Numbered from the stretch's first letter, positions 44,291 to 54,593 are shown. The stretch: 62,145 nt of DNA from Desulfobacteraceae bacterium (GCA_021737045.1 JAIPES010000004.1:1-62145); one strand, 5' to 3'. Translations and numbers: made by a program. Notes: a model not told the origin generated them from the letters alone.

Positions 44291-47275
44291 ATGGAACATA
44301 CAGAAGATCCCCGCAACCCGGGCCTGAAGCCAGGTGATCAAAAGGGCGGCTTTCGCATTGAAAAAATGATGGAACTGCCCGAAATAAACGGATTTTACTA
44401 CGAACTCAAGCACCTGCCCACGGGTGCGGCCCACATCCATATCAGCCGGGATGACCCTGAAAACGCCTTTTCCGTGGTATTTAAAACCGTGCCCGCCGAT
44501 TCCACGGGCGTGGCCCACATCCTGGAGCACACGGTGCTGTGCGGCTCACGCAATTATCCGGTGCGCGATCCGTTTTTCTCCATGATGAAACGAAGCCTGA
44601 GCACATTCATGAACGCGCTGACCGCTTCGGACTGGACCATGTACCCCTTTGCCACCCAGAATGAAAAAGACTTCTACAATCTCATGTCCGTTTACCTGGA
44701 TGCCGCCTTTTTTCCGCGCATTGACGAACTGAGCTTCAAACAGGAAGGCCACCGGCTTGAATTTGAAACCGATCCGGCAGACGGCGGGCAGCACCTGGTT
44801 TACAAGGGTGTGGTTTTCAACGAGATGAAAGGGGCCATGTCCTCTCCTGACCAGGTAATGGGCCGGTCCCTGTTAAACGCCCTGTACCCGGATACCACTT
44901 ACAGCAACAATTCCGGCGGTGAGCCGGAACAGATCCCCCTGCTCACCCATGAGCAGTTAAAGGCGTTTCATGCCCGGCATTATCATCCAAGCAACGCCTA
45001 TTTCTACACCTACGGCAATCTGCCCCTGACCCGGCACCTGGAATTTATCGAAGACACCGTGCTTTGTCAGTTCTCCCCCATTGACCCGGCAACCGGGGTG
45101 CCGTCCCAGCCCCGGTATAGCGAGCCGAAAACCGCCGTGTATTACTACCCAATGGACCCGGAGGAAACCACGGACAAAAAGGCCCAGGCATGTGTGGCCT
45201 GGCTGACCGCAGACATCCGGGAAGCTTACGAGGTGCTGGTGCTCTCGGTGCTCGAACAGGTGCTGCTTGGAAATCCGGGCGCGCCCCTTCGAAAGGCGCT
45301 CATGGATTCCCAGCTGGGATCGACATTGAGCGACGGCAGCGGCCTGGATGCCGACAACAAGGACACCCTGTTTGCCTGCGGACTCAAGGACGTCAATGCC
45401 GATGATGCGGAAAAAATCGAAAAAATCATCTTTGAGGTGCTTTCTGATCTGGCTGAAAACGGAATCGAGCGGCGCCTTGTGGAATCGGCCATTCATCAGA
45501 TCGAATTTCACCGAAAAGAGGTCACCAATACGCCGTTTCCATACGGGCTCAAACTGCTTTTGCGCTTCTGCGGCGACTGGCTCCACCAGGGGCAACCGGA
45601 TGTGGCGCTCCAGTTTGACAGCCTGGTCAGGCGGTTTTTCCATGAACTGGAGACCACAGATCTTCTGGAAAACCGGATCCGGAAATATTTCATCAACAAT
45701 CCCCACCGGGTGCGCATGACCCTGGAACCCGATCCGGAGCTTTATGAAAAAAGGCGGGCCCGGGAAGAACAACGCCTGGCTGCCATTGAAAAGGACCTCA
45801 CTGAAAACGACCGCAAAAAGATCCAACAGGACGCGCAAAAGCTGGCACAGGTCCAGGAAAGCCAGGAGGATCTGTCATGTCTGCCCAGGCTTTCCAAAAC
45901 CGATATTGCCCCGGATATCCGGGTTGTGCATCCCTCCGGGGTGGTTGAAAAACCCCCGGTGGAGCTCTATGAGCAGCCCAGTTCCGGGATACTGTACTGC
46001 AAATCCGTATTCGGCATCCAGAATCTGGATCCGGATTTGATTGACCTGCTGCCGCTTTTCTGCCACGCCATGACCCAGACCGGCACGGCGGACTACGACT
46101 ATGTGGAACTGGCACGCAGAATTGACCAATACACCGGCGGGATAGGTTTTTCCGTGAGCGCTTCGCGCATGTTTTCCCAAAGCAGTGCGGCCTGCCTGCC
46201 TGTGCTCAATTTTTCGGCCAAGTGCCTGTCAAGAAACATTTCCAGTATGTTTGATCTGATCCGGGACATGGTGAGGCGATATGCTTTTTCTGACACAGAC
46301 CGGCTCCGGGATCTGCTTCTGGAAGTTCGCGCGGAAATGGAGTCCAGCGTGGTGCATAACGGCCACCGGCTGGCCATGTCCCTTGCCGCAAGAAATTATT
46401 CCACAGCCAGCGCCTTAAATGAAACCTGGCACGGGATCCATCAGATCAAAACCATCAAAAACCTCACAGCCGATCTGAACACGGAAAAGTTAAAGACCCT
46501 GGCCGCCAACCTGGAACGGATTGCCGGGATGGTTTTTCATGAAAACAACGTGCGCACGGCCTTAATCGGTGAGCCGGCAGACATTGAAACCGCACTTCCC
46601 CTGGCAAAAGACATCTGCCAAAAAATGCCCCCTGCACCCGGATGCGGATTTGAGCCCCCGGATTTTACCGCAGACCCGGAAATCCCCCGGGAGGGCTGGG
46701 CCACGGCCACGGCCGTGTCGTTTGTGGCCAAGGTGATTGAAACCCGGCCCATGGATCACCCGGACGCGCCGGTGCTGGCGGTGATCAGCAAACTGCTCAA
46801 ATCCATGTTCCTGCACCGGGAGATTCGTGAAAAGGGGGGGGCCTACGGCGGCTTTAGCCTCTACCAGATGGAAAACGGGCAGTTTTACTTCGGCTCCTAC
46901 CGGGATCCGCACATTGTCCGGACCCTGCAGGTCTATGACGCAGCCGCGGACTTTATCACCTCAGGCGACTATGACCGGGAAAACATCGAGGAGGCTGTGC
47001 TGCAGGTCTGTGCCGATCTGGACCGGCCCGACCCCCCGGGCCCGGCAGCATTTAAGGCTTTTTACCGAAGGCTCATCGGCCTGTCAGACGAGCTGCGAAG
47101 AAATTTCAAGCAGGGGGTGCTCGAGGTGGACCTGAAGCAGGTCAGAGATGCCGCAGACAAGTATTTCAGCACCTCAGGGGCCGATGCTGCCGTGGCAGTG
47201 ATTTCCAGCCAGGATCTCATCGAGGAGGCAAACCGGCAGCTGGGCGACCGGGCCCTGATCCCTTACCGGATATAG
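44291..47275 (+). CDS. M16-family metallopeptidase (presequence-protease type)
   Basis: 994 residues from ATG 44291 (GGAG upstream). The inverted zinc motif HxxEH is HILEHTVLCGS near residue 80, with the downstream zinc Glu in VVFNEMKGAMSSPD. It has the full two-half layout of PreP/CYM1-like insulinase-fold peptidases that degrade peptides in a closed chamber (C-terminal half with RGREIREKGGAYGGFS-like segment around 46820-46860). Cytosolic peptide turnover is the likely role. An upstream start at 44225 lies inside the repeat element and is unlikely. Confidence 0.93.
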   Translation: MEHTEDPRNPGLKPGDQKGGFRIEKMMELPEINGFYYELKHLPTGAAHIHISRDDPENAFSVVFKTVPADSTGVAHILEHTVLCGSRNYPVRDPFFSMMKRSLSTFMNALTASDWTMYPFATQNEKDFYNLMSVYLDAAFFPRIDELSFKQEGHRLEFETDPADGGQHLVYKGVVFNEMKGAMSSPDQVMGRSLLNALYPDTTYSNNSGGEPEQIPLLTHEQLKAFHARHYHPSNAYFYTYGNLPLTRHLEFIEDTVLCQFSPIDPATGVPSQPRYSEPKTAVYYYPMDPEETTDKKAQACVAWLTADIREAYEVLVLSVLEQVLLGNPGAPLRKALMDSQLGSTLSDGSGLDADNKDTLFACGLKDVNADDAEKIEKIIFEVLSDLAENGIERRLVESAIHQIEFHRKEVTNTPFPYGLKLLLRFCGDWLHQGQPDVALQFDSLVRRFFHELETTDLLENRIRKYFINNPHRVRMTLEPDPELYEKRRAREEQRLAAIEKDLTENDRKKIQQDAQKLAQVQESQEDLSCLPRLSKTDIAPDIRVVHPSGVVEKPPVELYEQPSSGILYCKSVFGIQNLDPDLIDLLPLFCHAMTQTGTADYDYVELARRIDQYTGGIGFSVSASRMFSQSSAACLPVLNFSAKCLSRNISSMFDLIRDMVRRYAFSDTDRLRDLLLEVRAEMESSVVHNGHRLAMSLAARNYSTASALNETWHGIHQIKTIKNLTADLNTEKLKTLAANLERIAGMVFHENNVRTALIGEPADIETALPLAKDICQKMPPAPGCGFEPPDFTADPEIPREGWATATAVSFVAKVIETRPMDHPDAPVLAVISKLLKSMFLHREIREKGGAYGGFSLYQMENGQFYFGSYRDPHIVRTLQVYDAAADFITSGDYDRENIEEAVLQVCADLDRPDPPGPAAFKAFYRRLIGLSDELRRNFKQGVLEVDLKQVRDAADKYFSTSGADAAVAVISSQDLIEEANRQLGDRALIPYRI

Positions 47276-47308
47276 GCGGCCCATACAAAAGATGCGACCG
47301 CCTGCGGC

Positions 47309-48199
47309 TCAGTCAGTACTGCCGGTGGGGGCAAGTATTTCTTTTAAACGTTCTTCGGCTTGTTCTGATAACCCCCCGCCGGCCAGGGCGATTTCAATGG
47401 TATGCCGGCCCAGCAGCCGGTAAAGCGCCAGCCGTGTAGGGGCTTTTTGTCCGATCTCGGCCAGATGCCCTTCCACGGTTTCCACATCGCCCCGGGCAAT
47501 GGGGCCGGTCAGTGCCCTGGGAATGCCGTTTTTTTCAATATTGCCCAAAGTGCCGGTCACAAGGGGTTTTAACACTTTCCAGGAATCCGCCGGGGCCACC
47601 CCGGAAACCATGATCAGCTGCAGGGAAAGATTCATGAGAGTGACCAGGTAATTGGAAGCGGCCACAGCAGATGCGTGATAAAGCCGTTTGCAGTCGGTCC
47701 GGATTTCAAACGGAGAGGCCCCGAGGCTTTCGGCAATCTGCCGGGCTGCGGCAACAGCCGGTTCCTGGCCCTCAACAGCCATCATGATCCCGGCAAAGGG
47801 GTTTTGTTCGATGTTTTCATCAGCAAAGCTCTGAAGCGGATGCAGGCTGCCGATTTTCGCACCACAATCGGCAACTGCGGCCAGTTCCGTTGACGGCAGG
47901 GCCCCGCTGCAGTGAAGCACAACTGTATCTTTGCCAACACCCTTGTATTCGGCGATTTTCTCGGCTGTTTCCCGGATGACGCCATCAGGGGTCGTGATCA
48001 GGACGATATCCGCCCCGGGTGTTACATCCCAGGGATGTACCGAAGCCGGGGCACTGGATCCGGCGGCTTCGGAAGCCCGTTTTGCAGAGGAAAGACTGCG
48101 GCTGGCAAATCCCGCAGGCCGGTACCCTGATGCTGCGAGATACCGGGCCATGGCGGTTCCAACCCTTCCGCAGCCCACAGTGGCAAACTTTTTTTTCAT
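47309..48199 (-). CDS. Rossmann-fold DUF2520 protein
   Basis: 296 residues. The N-terminal dinucleotide-binding motif (KFATVGCGRVGTAMARYLAA) and the C-terminal helical DUF2520 domain (CKRLYHASAVAASNYLVTL, then PLVTGTLGNIEKNGIPRALT) place it in a family resembling ketopantoate/F420-dependent NADP reductases. No substrate is established. It is convergent with the M16 gene and is followed by no other gene in its transcript. Confidence 0.83.
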   Translation of the reverse strand: MKKKFATVGCGRVGTAMARYLAASGYRPAGFASRSLSSAKRASEAAGSSAPASVHPWDVTPGADIVLITTPDGVIRETAEKIAEYKGVGKDTVVLHCSGALPSTELAAVADCGAKIGSLHPLQSFADENIEQNPFAGIMMAVEGQEPAVAAARQIAESLGASPFEIRTDCKRLYHASAVAASNYLVTLMNLSLQLIMVSGVAPADSWKVLKPLVTGTLGNIEKNGIPRALTGPIARGDVETVEGHLAEIGQKAPTRLALYRLLGRHTIEIALAGGGLSEQAEERLKEILAPTGSTD

Positions 48200-48299
48200 A
48201 TCCCGGCCTCCCCCTTTTGTCAGGATTTCTGTTAAACCGTAAACCCAATAAAAACAAAAATATTCATTCTCAAGTGCTTTTCAAACCGCTTCCAAAATT

Positions 48300-48333
48300 G
48301 ATGGCACCATAAAAAACTTTTTACAGCGCCATC
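48300..48333. repeat. Short hairpin copy of the dispersed element
   Basis: GATGGCACCATAAAAA paired with TTTTTACAGCGCCATC: terminal ends fused into one hairpin. It sits between the rsmI stop and the DUF2520 start and could help end the long ribosomal transcript. Confidence 0.65.
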
Positions 48334-48355
48334 AAAATTGGGGGCCGGCAGCAAC

Positions 48356-49228
48356 CTATCGGTTCTCTTGGATCTGCAAGATCATTTTATAAACCCGGCC
48401 TTTTGGCAGGCGATATTTGCGGGCAAGCGCTGCTGCAAGCTTTGAGGGAGAAACCCTTTGCCCGGCCAGGGCGGTTTCAATTTCAGATTGGATCTCCCGG
48501 TCCACTTCCCCGGAATCCCGGCTGTCTTCAGTAAAGCCGGAAACCAGCACGGTGATCTCGCCCTTGATGGATTCGCGCCGGCTGATCTCATCGCGCAATT
48601 CTGAAAGACTGCCGCGTAAAAACTCCTCGTAGCGCTTGGTGATCTCCCGTGCCACCACCGCCGGGCGGTTTCCCAGATAATCGATCAAATCCTGCAAAAG
48701 CACCTCCACCCGCCTCGGAGATTCATAGAAAATCAGGGTCTGCCGGGCATCGGCCAGGCGGGTGAGCAGTTCCTGCCGCTGCTTTTTCTTTTTAGGAACA
48801 AACCCTGCAAAGCAGAAGCTGTCTACGGCCAGCCCGGATACGGACAAGGCGGCAACTGCGGCACACGCCCCGGGAATGGGCACCACTTTGATGCCCGCCT
48901 CCAGGGCCGCAGCCACAAGCCGGTAGCCGGGATCTGAAACCATGGGCGTGCCGGCATCCGATACCAGGGCAAGCTGGCGGCCGGATTCCAGTTTTTGCAG
49001 CAGAAGCGGAATTCTTTGGGATTCGTTGTGTTCGTGACAGGAAAGCAAAGGGGTTTCAACGGCGTAACGGGCAAGCAGCCTTGCGGTGTGGCGGGTGTCT
49101 TCGGCGGCGATAAGATCTGCGTTTTGCAGCACTTCCACGGCCCTGTAGGTCATATCTCCCATGTTGCCGATAGGTGTGGCCACCACGTAAAGTATGCCGC
49201 CTGCCGGGTTTGGCCGGGTTGCATTCAT
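48356..49228 (-). CDS. rsmI: 16S rRNA (cytidine1402-2'-O)-methyltransferase
   Basis: Tetrapyrrole-methylase-fold enzyme that 2'-O-methylates C1402 in the decoding centre. The N-terminal LYVVATPIGNMGDMTYRAVE, AEDTRHTARLLARY and LVSDAGTPMVSDPGYRLV are diagnostic. 290 residues. Last gene of the ffh-rpsP-rplS region, 6 bp past yraN. Confidence 0.95.
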   Translation of the reverse strand: MNATRPNPAGGILYVVATPIGNMGDMTYRAVEVLQNADLIAAEDTRHTARLLARYAVETPLLSCHEHNESQRIPLLLQKLESGRQLALVSDAGTPMVSDPGYRLVAAALEAGIKVVPIPGACAAVAALSVSGLAVDSFCFAGFVPKKKKQRQELLTRLADARQTLIFYESPRRVEVLLQDLIDYLGNRPAVVAREITKRYEEFLRGSLSELRDEISRRESIKGEITVLVSGFTEDSRDSGEVDREIQSEIETALAGQRVSPSKLAAALARKYRLPKGRVYKMILQIQENR

Positions 49229-49234
49229 GAAGAC

Positions 49235-49606
49235 CTATCCGTAGGCCAGGGCAAAGGCATTGGCAATGATTTCCACCCGGCAGTGTTTTTGCCCGGCATC
49301 CACGCACACCACATCAAAACGCGCCTTTTTGTCGGTCTGGCGCTTTTCCTTGAGATAGCCCAGGGCCACCCTGGAAATCTTCTGCTGCTTTGTCCGGTCC
49401 ACAGCCGCCTTGGAAGGTCCGAAGCGGTCCGAGGATCTGGACTTTACCTCCACAAACACGATAGTCTCACCCTGGCGGGCAATCACGTCGATTTCACCAA
49501 AGCAGTTGCGGTAGTTTCGGTCCAGGATCTGATACCCGTTTTTTTTTAAATGGGCAATGGCCAGGGATTCCCCCAGACGCCCGAACTTTTGTGATTCGGT
49601 TGCCAT
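49235..49606 (-). CDS. yraN: YraN family (UPF0102) nuclease-fold protein
   Basis: 123 residues with the restriction-endonuclease-like core NCFGEIDVIARQGETIVFVE and VKSRSS. Function unsettled; thought to act in DNA or RNA processing. Encoded between rnhB and rsmI, its normal place, and overlapping or abutting both. Confidence 0.9.
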   Translation of the reverse strand: MATESQKFGRLGESLAIAHLKKNGYQILDRNYRNCFGEIDVIARQGETIVFVEVKSRSSDRFGPSKAAVDRTKQQKISRVALGYLKEKRQTDKKARFDVVCVDAGQKHCRVEIIANAFALAYG

Positions 49607-49607
49607 C

Positions 49608-50279
49608 TCAGGTGCTTCCTGAAAAACCGGTAAAGCAGGGGGTTTTTTCCGGATTTGGGCGGAAATACCGGTGATTGTGACGGCTCACCCCTTTAAAACT
49701 GCGGCGGTGAATGGGGCACCAGCCGTGCTCTTCCAGTGCCCGGGCATGGGCCCGGGTGGGATAGCCCTTGTGGCCGGAAAACCCATACTCCGGATAATCC
49801 AGGCTGTATCTTTCCATGATCCGGTCACGGGTGACCTTGGCCACAATAGAGGCCGCGGCAACGGAAATGCTGCGCATATCCCCCTTGACAATGGTCTGCT
49901 GGTAAATTTCCGCGCCAATGGGCCACTGGCCGTCGATCAGCAGGCAATCGGGTTCGGGGCGCAGATTGTCCACAGCCATGGACATGGCCTGAAGCGAGGC
50001 CTGCAAAATATTGATCCGGTCGATTTCAACAGGGTCCACAATGCCAATGCCAACGGCCCTTGCATTTGCGTAAATCTCGTCATGAAGCCGTAGCCGGACC
50101 CTGGGAGAAAGCCGCTTGGAATCGGTAATGCCGGTAACGGCAAAATCGTCTGAAAACATCACCGCTGCCGCAACCACCGGACCGGCCAGGGGGCCGCGGC
50201 CCACCTCGTCGATTCCGGCAATACGATAATATCCCTGACTTTGCGCCTGGTGCTCGAATTGCCGGATCGATTCGGCCAT
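49608..50279 (-). CDS. rnhB: Ribonuclease HII
   Basis: Removes ribonucleotides from DNA and RNA primers. The acidic residues are in IAGIDEVGRGPLAGPVVAAA, LIDGQWPIG and SIVAKVTRDRIM. About 223 residues. ATG 50279 and a second ATG at 50285 are both possible. It sits downstream of rplS. Confidence 0.95.
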   Translation of the reverse strand: MAESIRQFEHQAQSQGYYRIAGIDEVGRGPLAGPVVAAAVMFSDDFAVTGITDSKRLSPRVRLRLHDEIYANARAVGIGIVDPVEIDRINILQASLQAMSMAVDNLRPEPDCLLIDGQWPIGAEIYQQTIVKGDMRSISVAAASIVAKVTRDRIMERYSLDYPEYGFSGHKGYPTRAHARALEEHGWCPIHRRSFKGVSRHNHRYFRPNPEKTPCFTGFSGST

Positions 50280-50299
50280 GGACAATTTCCTGACAGTAC

Positions 50300-50644
50300 T
50301 TACTTGCGGCGCAGCTTCATTCGTGCCGCCTTTTCCTTCAGCCCGCGCAGGTAATAAATCTTGGAGCGGCGCACCCGTCCTTTTTCCACCACTTCCACCT
50401 GCTCAAGGGCCGGGGAATGCAGGGGAAAAATTCGTTCCACCCCAATGCCGTAAGACACTTTTCGTACTGTGAAACTGGCGTTGATCGTGCCCTTTTTCAT
50501 GGCAATGACCACGCCCTGGAAAACCTGGATCCGCTCTTTTTCCCCTTCCCGGATCCGGACGTGCACCTTTACCGTATCCCCGGGCTCAAACCCGGTGATA
50601 TCCATTCTGAGCTGTTCTCTTTCAATCTGTTTGATCGCGTCCAT
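50300..50644 (-). CDS. rplS: 50S ribosomal protein L19
   Basis: 114 residues; [40 protein letters not shown] and [14 protein letters not shown] are characteristic. L19 sits at the 30S-50S interface. Part of the rpsP-rimM-trmD-rplS operon, here separated from trmD by an extra RNA methyltransferase gene. Confidence 0.98.
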   Translation of the reverse strand: MDAIKQIEREQLRMDITGFEPGDTVKVHVRIREGEKERIQVFQGVVIAMKKGTINASFTVRKVSYGIGVERIFPLHSPALEQVEVVEKGRVRRSKIYYLRGLKEKAARMKLRRK

Positions 50645-50761
50645 AATCGCCTCGCAATAGGGTTTGTCAGACCCGCCGGAAAAGGGCCGGGACCTGAAAC
50701 GGTTAAATTCTGATCTTTAAAATTGATAGTTTCGTAAAAACCAAGTCTTCGGATGGCGCCA

Positions 50762-51364
50762 TCAAAATTCACTGCCCAGAAGCCGGTCAAGCATTATGGC
50801 GGCTGCCGAACGCACCGAAAGATGGTTATACCCCGATCCGGTTAAAATCGGCGCCAGCCGGAAATCCGCATCATCCATGAATTCAGCCGTCAGCCCCCAG
50901 GCCGTGCCCAGAGCCAGGACCCAGGCGGCATCTTGTTTTGCCAGGGCTTGGCTGAGTTCCGGATATCCGGTCTGGTTCGGGCTGTCTGCTGCACTGGTGG
51001 CCACCACCCGTACAGGCAGATCCTCCTGCCGGCAGATCTCTGTTGTCACCTGGTTTAAGCTTTCCCGGATCCGGATCAAAGTCAGGGCCCGGCTGCGGTC
51101 CGGGTTGTACACAGCACCGGCGCCGTCTGTCCAGTGACCGATGATCTTTCGGGCAAAAGCCTGCTGATCCTCCAGGGGGGTGACCACATAAAATCCGCTC
51201 ACCCCGTATGTTCGGGCGGCCCTGGCGATATCATGGAGATCAATGCTGGTAATCGCCGAGGCAATGGTGCTGCCGTCCTTGCTCCTGACCGGATGATGCA
51301 GCAGGGCCAGGTAAAGCTTAATCCCATGCAAGGGTTTCAAGTCTGCGGCACCATTTTTGAACAA
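50762..51364 (-). CDS. SAM-dependent RNA methyltransferase (PF09936 type)
   Basis: 200 residues. The N-terminal LYLALLHHPVRSKDGSTIAS and SIDLHDIARAARTYGV, and C-terminal LGTAWGLTAEF and PILTGSGYNHLSVRSA, match the small SPOUT-like family of TM1570. It is commonly inserted between trmD and rplS in Desulfobacterota and some other bacteria. Its RNA target is unknown. ATG 51364 overlaps trmD by 47 bp; a TTG at 51331, overlapping by 14 bp, is an alternative that starts nearer to the conserved region. Confidence 0.82.
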   Translation of the reverse strand: MFKNGAADLKPLHGIKLYLALLHHPVRSKDGSTIASAITSIDLHDIARAARTYGVSGFYVVTPLEDQQAFARKIIGHWTDGAGAVYNPDRSRALTLIRIRESLNQVTTEICRQEDLPVRVVATSAADSPNQTGYPELSQALAKQDAAWVLALGTAWGLTAEFMDDADFRLAPILTGSGYNHLSVRSAAAIMLDRLLGSEF

Positions 51365-52067
51365 TCTTTTTTTCCGGCTCTGTCAGCCCTGTCTGCTCCA
51401 GTAAATCCGGGCGCTTTAAAATCGTTCGCAGCAGCGCGGATTCCCTGCGCCAGTCCTCTATGGCCTGGTGATTGCCCGAAAGCAAAACCCCGGGCACCTG
51501 CTTTTGCTCAAAAACCCCGGGCCGGGTATAATGGGCGTGCTCCAGACGGCCGGCCGAGAAGGAATCACACTCTGCCGCATCCGCTGCTCCCAGCACGCCG
51601 GGGATATGCCGGATCACCGCATCCATGACCACCATTGCCGGCAGTTCGCCGCCAGTTAATACATAATCGCCAATGGAGATCTCGTCATCGACATATGCTT
51701 CGCAAATCCGTTCATCCAGTCCTTCATACCGGCCGCAGATAAAAATCATCTCTTTGCAGGCCGCATACTGCCGGGCTGTGTCCTGATCAAAGCGCCGGCC
51801 CTGGGGGGTGAGCAAAACCACCGGCGCCTCGGGCAATTCGGTTTTGGCTGTTTCAATGGCGGCAGCCAGGGGTTCGGGCTTCATGACCATGCCTGAACCG
51901 CCGCCATAGGGCCGGTCATCTGTCACTTTGTGCCGGCCCTCGGCAAAATCACGGATATTGACGGGTTCCAGGCGGATTTTACCGCTTTCCACTGCCCTGC
52001 GCATGATCCCGTGGCCGGCAAATGCATCAAACATTTCGGGAAAGATCGTCAATACGCAAAACCTCAT
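51318..52067 (-). CDS. trmD: tRNA (guanine37-N1)-methyltransferase
   Basis: SPOUT knot-fold enzyme that makes m1G37 and prevents frameshifting. MRFCVLTIFPEMFDAFAGHG, PYGGGSGMVMKPEPL, ICGRYEGLDERI and ISIGDYVLTGGELPAMV are diagnostic. I chose ATG 52067 (MRFCVLT), where the family begins; 249 residues. It is followed by the overlapping RNA methyltransferase. Confidence 0.97.
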   Translation of the reverse strand: MRFCVLTIFPEMFDAFAGHGIMRRAVESGKIRLEPVNIRDFAEGRHKVTDDRPYGGGSGMVMKPEPLAAAIETAKTELPEAPVVLLTPQGRRFDQDTARQYAACKEMIFICGRYEGLDERICEAYVDDEISIGDYVLTGGELPAMVVMDAVIRHIPGVLGAADAAECDSFSAGRLEHAHYTRPGVFEQKQVPGVLLSGNHQAIEDWRRESALLRTILKRPDLLEQTGLTEPEKKIVQKWCRRLETLAWD

Positions 52068-52124
52068 CTTTCCCGCAATCCTTTCCATCACTATCTTCGG
52101 CCCCGCGGATTTCGCGCTTCCCGG

Positions 52125-52634
52125 TTAAAGCCCCTCGGGAAGATCCACGATCATTTTGCCGTGTTCCAGGTCAATTTCCCGCACTACTTGTTCAATGGCC
52201 GGAATCAGCCGCTCGCTTTCCCCTTGCCTGACCACGAAAACATCATTGCTGCCGGTTTCAATCATGGATTCCACCCGGCCCAGAAAACCGCCGTCGGTTT
52301 CATAAACCGCCAGCCCGATCAGATCGCACCAGTACCATGTATCCGGCTCTGCAGGCGGCAGTGCGGATCGGGGCATAAAAAGGGATGCGCCGGAAACGGC
52401 CTCTGCGCTGCTTCGATTGCCAACCTCTGCAAATCCAATGAGCAGGCCGTTTTTATGGGAACGGGCCGTCTCTATGCGGTATTCAACAGGCTGCCGATCC
52501 GGGGCGTCAACAATTACCCGGGAGCCGGGCTGCAGATGGAGTTGCTGGTCCACATATGCAGAAACCCGGACCTCCCCGCGAATACCGTGAGGTCGGGTAA
52601 TTTTTCCGATCAAAAGAAGCTTGTCCGGGTCCAT
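52125..52634 (-). CDS. rimM: 16S rRNA processing protein RimM
   Basis: Assembly factor for the 30S head. MDPDKLLLIGKITRPHGIRG is the RimM start, and the PRC-barrel domain (WYWCDLIGLAVYETDGGFLG) follows. ATG 52634 gives 169 residues, normal; a longer reading to 52706 would overlap khpA. Confidence 0.95.
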   Translation of the reverse strand: MDPDKLLLIGKITRPHGIRGEVRVSAYVDQQLHLQPGSRVIVDAPDRQPVEYRIETARSHKNGLLIGFAEVGNRSSAEAVSGASLFMPRSALPPAEPDTWYWCDLIGLAVYETDGGFLGRVESMIETGSNDVFVVRQGESERLIPAIEQVVREIDLEHGKMIVDLPEGL

Positions 52635-52650
52635 GTGCAGACGGCTTTGA

Positions 52651-52881
52651 TTATTCCTCGATAATCTCAAGAACAGTACGCTTCTTGACTTTTGCCGAAG
52701 CGGCATTCAATATTGTCCGCATGGCCCGGGCAGTCCGCCCCTGCTTTCCGATCACTTTTCCCAGATCCTCCTTGGCCACTTTGAGCTCGAGGACCGCTGT
52801 CTGGCCGCCTTCCACCTCGGTCACGGTCACTTCATCAGGATTGTCCACAAGCGCCTTTGCGATGTACGTGATCAGCTCTTT
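52651..52881 (-). CDS. khpA: KH-domain RNA-binding protein KhpA
   Basis: 76 residues, a single KH domain with the GxxG loop in [16 protein letters not shown]. Usually sits between rpsP and rimM, as here. ATG 52881 has GAGGGGTC upstream. Binds RNA, often with KhpB; in other bacteria it affects cell length and small-RNA regulation. Confidence 0.94.
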   Translation of the reverse strand, partial: KELITYIAKALVDNPDEVTVTEVEGGQTAVLELKVAKEDLGKVIGKQGRTARAMRTILNAASAKVKKRTVLEIIEE

Positions 52882-52945
52882 CATTTGACCCCTCTCCTTC
52901 ATAGAATGGCTGCTGGAATGTTGGGATTCGCGGACAAGCTATCTT

Positions 52946-53206
52946 TTATGCTGATTTTACTGCTTCATAAAAACCCTTTTGCTTTAAAAGGCTGTTGACG
53001 GTGTCGGTGGGGATGGCACCGTTATCCATCCAATGGGCGATCCTGTCGTTGTTCAGCGTTACTTCGTGGGGATCCACCATGGGGTTGTAAGTACCCACGG
53101 TTTCCAGAAACCGGCCGTCTCTGGGATAGCGGCCGTCTGCCACGACGATGCGGTAAAACGGTTTCTTTTTCGCACCATGCCTGGACAATCTGATTTTTAC
53201 TGACAT
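52946..53206 (-). CDS. rpsP: 30S ribosomal protein S16
   Basis: 86 residues starting [20 protein letters not shown], the conserved S16 opening. It is 16 bp past ffh and continues the translation operon. Confidence 0.98.
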   Translation of the reverse strand: MSVKIRLSRHGAKKKPFYRIVVADGRYPRDGRFLETVGTYNPMVDPHEVTLNNDRIAHWMDNGAIPTDTVNSLLKQKGFYEAVKSA

Positions 53207-53222
53207 TTTTCTGCCTTCCTTG

Positions 53223-54554
53223 TTAAAACGGCATCATGTTCCGGGTCATTGCCCGCATGCCGCCCTTGTTGAATTTCTTCATCATCTTGAGCACCTGGGA
53301 GTAATTTTTCAGGAGTTTGTTGACGTCCTGAACTTTTGTCCCGCTTCCCTTGGCAATCCGTTTTCTTCTGCTTCCGTTGACGATGTTGTGGTTGCGCCGT
53401 TCAGCAGGGGTCATGGAGTTGATGATCGCCTCGATGCGCACCAGTTCGCGTTCGTCAACGTCTAACTTGCTTAGCTGCTTGCTCTTGTTTGCACCCGGGA
53501 TCATCTTGATCAGATCATTGAGCGATCCCATCTTTCTGACCTGGGTCATCTGGTCCCGGAAATCCTCCAGGGTGAACTGGTTTTTCCGGAGTTTCTTTTC
53601 CAGGTCAGCGGCCTTTTTTTCATCCACCGCATCCTGGGCCTTTTCAATAAAGGAGAGCATATCGCCCATGCCCAGAATCCGCGATGCCATCCGGTCCGGA
53701 TGAAACTCTTCCAGGGCATTGGTTTTCTCCCCGACACCGATAAACTTCACCGGCTTGCCGGTAACCGCCTTAATGGACAAGGCCGCCCCGCCCCTGGCGT
53801 CGCCGTCCATCTTGGTGAGCACGATGCCGCCAAGATCCAGAGCCCGGTCAAATGACTCGGCCATATTGACCGCATCCTGGCCGGTCATGGCATCGGCGAT
53901 CAGCAGAACATCCGAGGGCTCGATGGCTTTCTGGATCCGGGAAAGCTCGTTCATCAATTCCGAATCCACATGCAGCCGGCCCGCAGTATCCAGGACCAGC
54001 GTATCACAGCCTTCAGACGGCGCCTTTTGCCGGGCTTTCTGCGCGATTTCCACCGGATCCATGTCCGGGCTGGAATCAAATACCGGCACTGACAGCTGCT
54101 CGCCGAGCTTTTTGAGCTGATCAATGGCCGCCGGCCGATACACGTCCAAAGGCACCAGATACGGTTTTTTGCCGTTTTTGCGCAGGTGAACCGCAAGCTT
54201 TCCGGCCGTGGTGGTCTTGCCCGAGCCCTGGAGCCCGACGAGCATCACGGCCTGGGGCATGGCCCCGGAAAGATTGAGCGCCTCGTTTTCCGATCCCATC
54301 AGGGCGGTCAATTCTTCATTGACGATCTTGATGACCTGCTGGGCCGGTGTCAGACTTTCAAGCACCTCCTGGCCGATGGCCCGCGCCCGGATATCTGCGA
54401 TCAACTGCTTGACCACCCGGTAATGCGCATCCGCCTCCAGCAAGGCCATGCGCACTTCCCGCAAACCCTCGTCAATGTTTTTCTCCGAGAGCTTGCCGTG
54501 ACCCTTGAGTTTTTTAAAAACCGAATTGAGCTTGTCGCTTAAATTGTCAAACAT
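53223..54554 (-). CDS. ffh: Signal recognition particle protein Ffh
   Basis: 443 residues. The NG GTPase domain has [38 protein letters not shown] and [10 protein letters not shown]; the Met-rich M domain ([13 protein letters not shown] and C-terminal [20 protein letters not shown]) binds 4.5S RNA and signal peptides. First gene of the operon leading to rsmI, with a promoter upstream. Confidence 0.98.
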   Translation of the reverse strand: MFDNLSDKLNSVFKKLKGHGKLSEKNIDEGLREVRMALLEADAHYRVVKQLIADIRARAIGQEVLESLTPAQQVIKIVNEELTALMGSENEALNLSGAMPQAVMLVGLQGSGKTTTAGKLAVHLRKNGKKPYLVPLDVYRPAAIDQLKKLGEQLSVPVFDSSPDMDPVEIAQKARQKAPSEGCDTLVLDTAGRLHVDSELMNELSRIQKAIEPSDVLLIADAMTGQDAVNMAESFDRALDLGGIVLTKMDGDARGGAALSIKAVTGKPVKFIGVGEKTNALEEFHPDRMASRILGMGDMLSFIEKAQDAVDEKKAADLEKKLRKNQFTLEDFRDQMTQVRKMGSLNDLIKMIPGANKSKQLSKLDVDERELVRIEAIINSMTPAERRNHNIVNGSRRKRIAKGSGTKVQDVNKLLKNYSQVLKMMKKFNKGGMRAMTRNMMPF

Positions 54555-54593
54555 AGAGCTGATTCTCGTATGGCCGCAAAAATGAATCCGTTG

